A DNA stretch of 64,000 bases. Source: Arcicella rigui. GTDB lineage: Bacteria; Bacteroidota; Bacteroidia; Cytophagales; Spirosomataceae. The notes below the pieces were generated by a model, which ran no database searches, was not told where the DNA came from, and worked only from the letters and a program-made list of their open reading frames with translations. Location of the stretch: NCBI RefSeq assembly GCF_034929435.1, contig NZ_JAYFUM010000019.1, forward strand, positions 81,956-145,955, written 5' to 3'. Below are positions 61,019 through 64,000 of this stretch, piece after piece. The translations under genes were made by a program, and so were the position numbers. Each line of letters starts with the position of its first letter. Positions within the stretch are counted from its first letter, which is position 1.

Positions 61019-61798
61019 TTAAACTGGGAGGAAAACTAACCGAAAGCCATCACTGCCAATACGACGGTCTGGATAGTAGTATTTACGAAAGGCTACTCTA
61101 CAAAACTCAACTTGATCGTACCAACGACCGCCACGAAGAACACGCATAGTGGCTGATTGCTGATAAGCCTCTCCATTATTAGGTATCTTTTGGTAATCTT
61201 CTACATAATTATCAATGCACCATTCAAAAATATTCCCAGACATATCATAAACTCCCAATCTATTAGGTTGTTTTAGTCCTACTGGCATGGTTTGAGCATT
61301 AGAGTTCTCATCAAACCATGATACATCATGGATATTGTTACTACCTGCATATAAAAATTTATCAGGATTATCCCAAGCTTTACCTCCTCTGGCTGCGTAT
61401 TCCCATTGGGCTTCTGAGGGTAATGAAAATTTACCATTTAGAGAAGGATGTTCCTCTTTGAGTTTATTATTTAATTGCTTTAAAAAAGAATCCACTCCTT
61501 TATATATATCATTCCAAGAAACCATTTCTACTGGTTTATATTTTCCTTTAAAATGTGATGGATTTTCTCCTTTGATATATTCATAAAACTCTTGCGTCAC
61601 AGGATATTTGCCTATAAAATAGCTATTATTAAAAGTAATGGTAGCTTCCTTTTCATTTTCAATACCAGAATTATTATCCCCAATATTAAAAGTTCCTTTT
61701 TCTACATATACCATTTCGGTGTAGTCTAAACCAAATAGTTTGGTGTCTCCGTTTTCGTTAAATTCTAATAGTTCTCCTTCTTTGTATTCTATTTTCAT
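61019..61798 (-). CDS. FGE-sulfatase (C-type-lectin fold) domain protein, likely non-catalytic
   Basis: 259 residues from ATG 61798; a TTG five codons earlier is in frame. The formylglycine-generating-enzyme-like fold is shown by FIGKYPVTQEFYEYIKG, VEMVSWNDIYKGV, FSLPSEAQWEYAARGG, GVYDMSGNIFEWCID, RVLRGGRWY and GSDGFRLVF, in the family's order. A true FGE needs two close cysteines after RGGSW; here the first position is Tyr/Asp (RWYDQVEFCRVAF), with only the second Cys kept, so sulfatase activation is unlikely. No signal peptide, so it is cytosolic. It is transcribed just before the LRR-Roc-TIR gene. FGE-fold modules serve as recognition or display domains in conflict systems and in diversity-generating retroelements, so a sensor role is plausible. 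Confidence 0.87.
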   Translation of the reverse strand: MKIEYKEGELLEFNENGDTKLFGLDYTEMVYVEKGTFNIGDNNSGIENEKEATITFNNSYFIGKYPVTQEFYEYIKGENPSHFKGKYKPVEMVSWNDIYKGVDSFLKQLNNKLKEEHPSLNGKFSLPSEAQWEYAARGGKAWDNPDKFLYAGSNNIHDVSWFDENSNAQTMPVGLKQPNRLGVYDMSGNIFEWCIDNYVEDYQKIPNNGEAYQQSATMRVLRGGRWYDQVEFCRVAFRKYYYPDRRIGSDGFRLVFLPV

Positions 61799-61952
61799 GG
61801 GCTTGCTTTTCAATGGATTAAATATAGAAAATTAAATTGAGAAATGAGATTCCAAATCGTTGCATAGCCCAAGGAATTTAAGGATATTGTGGGTAAAATC
61901 TAAAATACGTGCTATTAAATAATTTATTGGAAATCTTGCGTAAGCATTTTAT

Positions 61953-62037
61953 GAAATTCCGCTGTTTGAGCGAAGCGAGTTTCGGAATTTCTTGATTTTC
62001 TTTTGTTACTTTTCTTGCATCAAGGCAAGAAAAGTAA
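61953..62037. repeat. Double-hairpin intergenic element
   Basis: GAAATTCCG (61953-61961) pairs with CGGAATTTC (61983-61991), and TTACTTTTCTTG (62006-62017) pairs with CAAGAAAAGTAA (62026-62037). Two adjacent perfect stems with no T-run. It resembles REP-like palindromes dispersed in Bacteroidota genomes; no second copy is in the window. Confidence 0.65.
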
Positions 62038-62141
62038 GAACTATCAAAGGGATTTTTTGAGATTTAGTTGATGCTTGTTATTACACTTTACAAAATTTTA
62101 CCAATGTTTATTAAGCATAATTGATTAATTCCAAAAACAAT

Positions 62142-63731
62142 ATGAAACCAGATTATATCATTATCGGGGCGGGTTCGGCTGGCTGTGTGTTGGCAAATCG
62201 TCTTTCTGAAAATCCCAAGATTCAAGTAGTGTTAATGGAGGCAGGTGGCGACGACCGCAAGCTGGAAATTCAGATTCCTGCTGCCTATTCTGCCCTGAAT
62301 TACACGAAGGTAAACTGGAATTTTTATACCGAAACACAGCCTTATGTGAATCATCGCCAAATGTATCAGCCTCGTGGCAAGGCTTTGGGCGGTAGCAGTG
62401 CAATCAATTGCATGGCATATATTCGGGGCAATCGGGAGGATTATAATGATTGGGAACGTTGGGGAAATAAGGGTTGGAATTATCAAGCGATGTTACCTTA
62501 CTTCAAAAAATCAGAGGATAATCAGCAATTTCAAAATGAATTTCATGGTCGGGGTGGTTTGTTGAATGTGGCTCATAATCAATATATTACGCCATTGGCG
62601 GAGGCTTTTGTACAAGCCAATATTCAAAATGGGATTCCCGAAAATCTTGATTTTAACGGGAGTACGCAAGAAGGAGCAGGGAAATTTCAGTTTACGATTA
62701 AAGATGGCAAACGGGTTTCTACGGCTGCGGCATTTATCAAACCTGTCCTCAATCGCCCGAATTTAAAAGTGATTACGAGGGCATACATTACAAAATTATT
62801 GTATAAAAACGATGCGGTAGTAGGAGTGGAGTACTTGCAAGAAAAGTCAAAAAATCCAGAGCGTTTGGAGGTAGCCAAAGAGGTGATTTTGTCGGCTGGA
62901 GCATTTCAAAGTCCGCAAATATTAATGCTTTCGGGCATTGGAGATGCTGATTATTTACAGCTTTTCGGGATTGATTGTCGCTTAGATTTAAAAGGCGTTG
63001 GACAAAACCTTTCCGATCATTTGTTTGTCAATATGAACGTCTTGGGTTCGCTGAAAAATACTTCTTATAATACCGTTTTGAATTTCAAGAATGTATTGAA
63101 ATACTTTATTCAGAAAAAAGGCCCGCTTACTTCAAGTCCACTGGAAGCTTGTTCTTTTGTAAGAACCAAAGAAGGACTCGACCGCCCTGATATTCAATTT
63201 CATTTTTCGCCTGCTTGGGGCTATGATATTCATGATTTTGACGGCAGACCGAAATCAGAAGGTTTTACTATTTTACCGACTTTGTTGAAACCTAAAAGTA
63301 GAGGTTTTATAGGTTTACATTCAAATAATCCCTTAGACGCTCCGCTGATTGACCCACAATATTTTTCAAATCCAGAAGACATGCAAACGTTACTGCGTGG
63401 TGTGAAAAAAGCAAAAGAAGTACTTTTGTCGGAAGCTTTTGACCATTTGAGAATAGGCAAGCAACTAAATTTTCCAGCAAAATCTGATACAGACGAAGAG
63501 TTGATTGAGCATATCAAAAACGCTTGTGAAACAGTGTATCATCCTTGCGGAACGTGCAAAATGGGTATTGATGAAATGGCAGTAGTATCGCCAGAAGGCT
63601 TGAAAGTAAGAGGAATCGCAGGGCTAAGAGTAGTAGATGCGTCGGTAATTCCAGAAGTAATAGCAGGAAACACAAACGCCCCCGTGATAGCCGTAGCAGA
63701 AAAAGCAGCGGATTTGATTTTGAATGGGTAA
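62142..63731 (+). CDS. GMC-family oxidoreductase (choline/alcohol dehydrogenase type)
   Basis: 529 residues from ATG 62142; a TTG seven codons earlier is less likely. FAD motif IIIGAGSAGCVLANRLSE at 5-22, GMC signature-1 phrase PRGKALGGSSAINCMAYIRG near 76-95, signature-2 (AGAFQSPQILMLSGIG) near 255, and the C-terminal YHPCGTCKMG with the active-site His, then VVDASVIPEVIAGNTNAPV. Cytosolic, FAD dependent, oxidises an unidentified alcohol. A truncated palindromic repeat begins at the stop codon. Confidence 0.95.
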   Translation: MKPDYIIIGAGSAGCVLANRLSENPKIQVVLMEAGGDDRKLEIQIPAAYSALNYTKVNWNFYTETQPYVNHRQMYQPRGKALGGSSAINCMAYIRGNREDYNDWERWGNKGWNYQAMLPYFKKSEDNQQFQNEFHGRGGLLNVAHNQYITPLAEAFVQANIQNGIPENLDFNGSTQEGAGKFQFTIKDGKRVSTAAAFIKPVLNRPNLKVITRAYITKLLYKNDAVVGVEYLQEKSKNPERLEVAKEVILSAGAFQSPQILMLSGIGDADYLQLFGIDCRLDLKGVGQNLSDHLFVNMNVLGSLKNTSYNTVLNFKNVLKYFIQKKGPLTSSPLEACSFVRTKEGLDRPDIQFHFSPAWGYDIHDFDGRPKSEGFTILPTLLKPKSRGFIGLHSNNPLDAPLIDPQYFSNPEDMQTLLRGVKKAKEVLLSEAFDHLRIGKQLNFPAKSDTDEELIEHIKNACETVYHPCGTCKMGIDEMAVVSPEGLKVRGIAGLRVVDASVIPEVIAGNTNAPVIAVAEKAADLILNG

Positions 63732-63777
63732 ACCTCATCCCCCAGCCCCTTCTCCTGCAGAGAAGGGGAGCTTTTGA
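63730..63777 (+). repeat. Truncated third copy of the addB palindromic element
   Basis: Starts AAACCTCATCCCCC like the left arm of copies A and B, continues with hairpin CCCCTTCTC-CTGCA-GAGAAGGGG, and ends in AGCTTTTGAA, where the complete copies go on to the central hairpin. The stem differs from copies A and B by paired changes. It overlaps the GMC stop codon. Only the left half is present. Confidence 0.85.
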
Positions 63778-63888
63778 ATGGGTTATGTTTCTGATTATTA
63801 GATATTTGCAAATTTTTGTTTGAGTCGTAGCTCTCATTGAGAATTGGAGCAGCCTTTCAAGTTTAAAGCCCCCCTCTCAGTAGCAGGG

Positions 63889-63918
63889 TTGTTAAGTTCT
63901 GATATTTTATTAATTTTG
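63889..63918 (+). promoter_or_regulatory. Promoter of the ISAs1-like transposase
   Basis: -33 TTG (63889-63891), 19-base spacer, -7 TAATTTTG (63911-63918), a near-perfect Bacteroidota sigma-A promoter, 18 bases before the ATG at 63937. Confidence 0.75.
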
Positions 63919-63936
63919 TCCAAATAATATTTTGTA

Positions 63937-64000
63937 ATGGAGATTAATGATTTTTTTAAAAGCCTTTCAGACCCACGTAGAGGTCAAGGTCAACGCTATC
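63937..64000 (+). CDS. Partial ISAs1-family transposase N-terminus
   Basis: The 21 codons MEINDFFKSLSDPRRGQGQR plus Y at the window edge match the opening of ISAs1-type transposases (DDE_Tnp_1-associated domain), which usually begin with a short helix and a 'DPR.R.G..HPL' motif. The frame is still open at 64000. An insertion sequence therefore starts between the truncated palindromic repeat and this gene, and its left terminal repeat should lie in 63855-63936. Confidence 0.75.
   Translation, partial: MEINDFFKSLSDPRRGQGQRY

Noticed and set aside
61019..61798. Variable protein of a diversity-generating retroelement
   Set aside because: The FGE/C-lectin fold fits, but there is no reverse transcriptase or template repeat in the window, and the C-terminal end shows no adenine-rich variable pattern I could support.
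61019..61798. Active formylglycine-generating (sulfatase-activating) enzyme
   Set aside because: The first of the two needed C-terminal cysteines is missing, and no sulfatase gene is nearby.

Overview
The window is chromosomal DNA from a low-GC member of the Bacteroidota, most likely the Cytophagales (Emticicia/Arcicella/Flectobacillus type; this placement is inferred from gene content). The signs are -33 TTG / -7 TAnnTTTG promoters, no recognisable Shine-Dalgarno sites, many outer-membrane beta-barrel families typical of the phylum (OMP_b-brl_3 receptor, DUF6089, Porin_10-like), MenC and LpxK, and paired Skp/OmpH genes after bamA.

Layout. 1-13.4 kb: partial oxygenase-like gene, ECF sigma factor with a membrane-anchored beta-barrel partner, tRNA-Ser, penicillin-binding protein 1A, hemF, XRE regulator, menC, lpxK, a porin-like protein and miaE. 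13.4-20.3 kb is accessory-looking. It holds an AddB-like helicase/nuclease gene with an in-frame DUF559 endonuclease cassette between two large palindromic repeats. Next comes a vapBC-like module with an internally deleted toxin, between 190-bp direct repeats of the addB 3' end. A putative AbiC-type phage-defence protein, an orphan gene and a 63-bp tandem hairpin array follow. 20.4-41 kb is housekeeping: SDR, M28 peptidase, deacetylase, pgeF, a small transcription unit with a structured leader, a TonB-type receptor, coaX-nadE, tRNA-Thr, DUF349 protein, RsmF-like methyltransferase, vanadium haloperoxidase-like protein, two FAD enzymes and an alpha/beta hydrolase. 41-56.5 kb is an envelope-biogenesis block: CBS protein, nadK, two DUF6089 proteins, uppS, bamA, two skp/ompH genes, MoxR, SurA-like PPIase and a PPIase-OmpA fusion. 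57-64 kb: a DinB-fold protein, a two-gene candidate immune locus (FGE-sulfatase-fold protein plus LRR-Roc-TIR protein), a GMC oxidoreductase, a truncated copy of the addB palindromic repeat, and the start of an ISAs1-type transposase.

How the genes work together. UppS supplies the undecaprenyl carrier and PBP1A uses the lipid-II made on it. BamA, Skp, the SurA-like PPIase and the PPIase-OmpA protein assemble the many outer-membrane barrels encoded here. CoaX, NadE and NadK serve CoA and NAD(P) supply. The best candidates for undescribed biology are the FGE-fold/ROCO-TIR pair, the palindrome-DUF559 cassette inside addB (loops and stems of its repeats covary between copies), the 63-bp hairpin array beside the AbiC-like gene, and the structured-leader microgene at 24.9-25.3 kb. 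GACTTTAGG-type word repeats, often arranged head-on as inverted repeats, fill several intergenic gaps.
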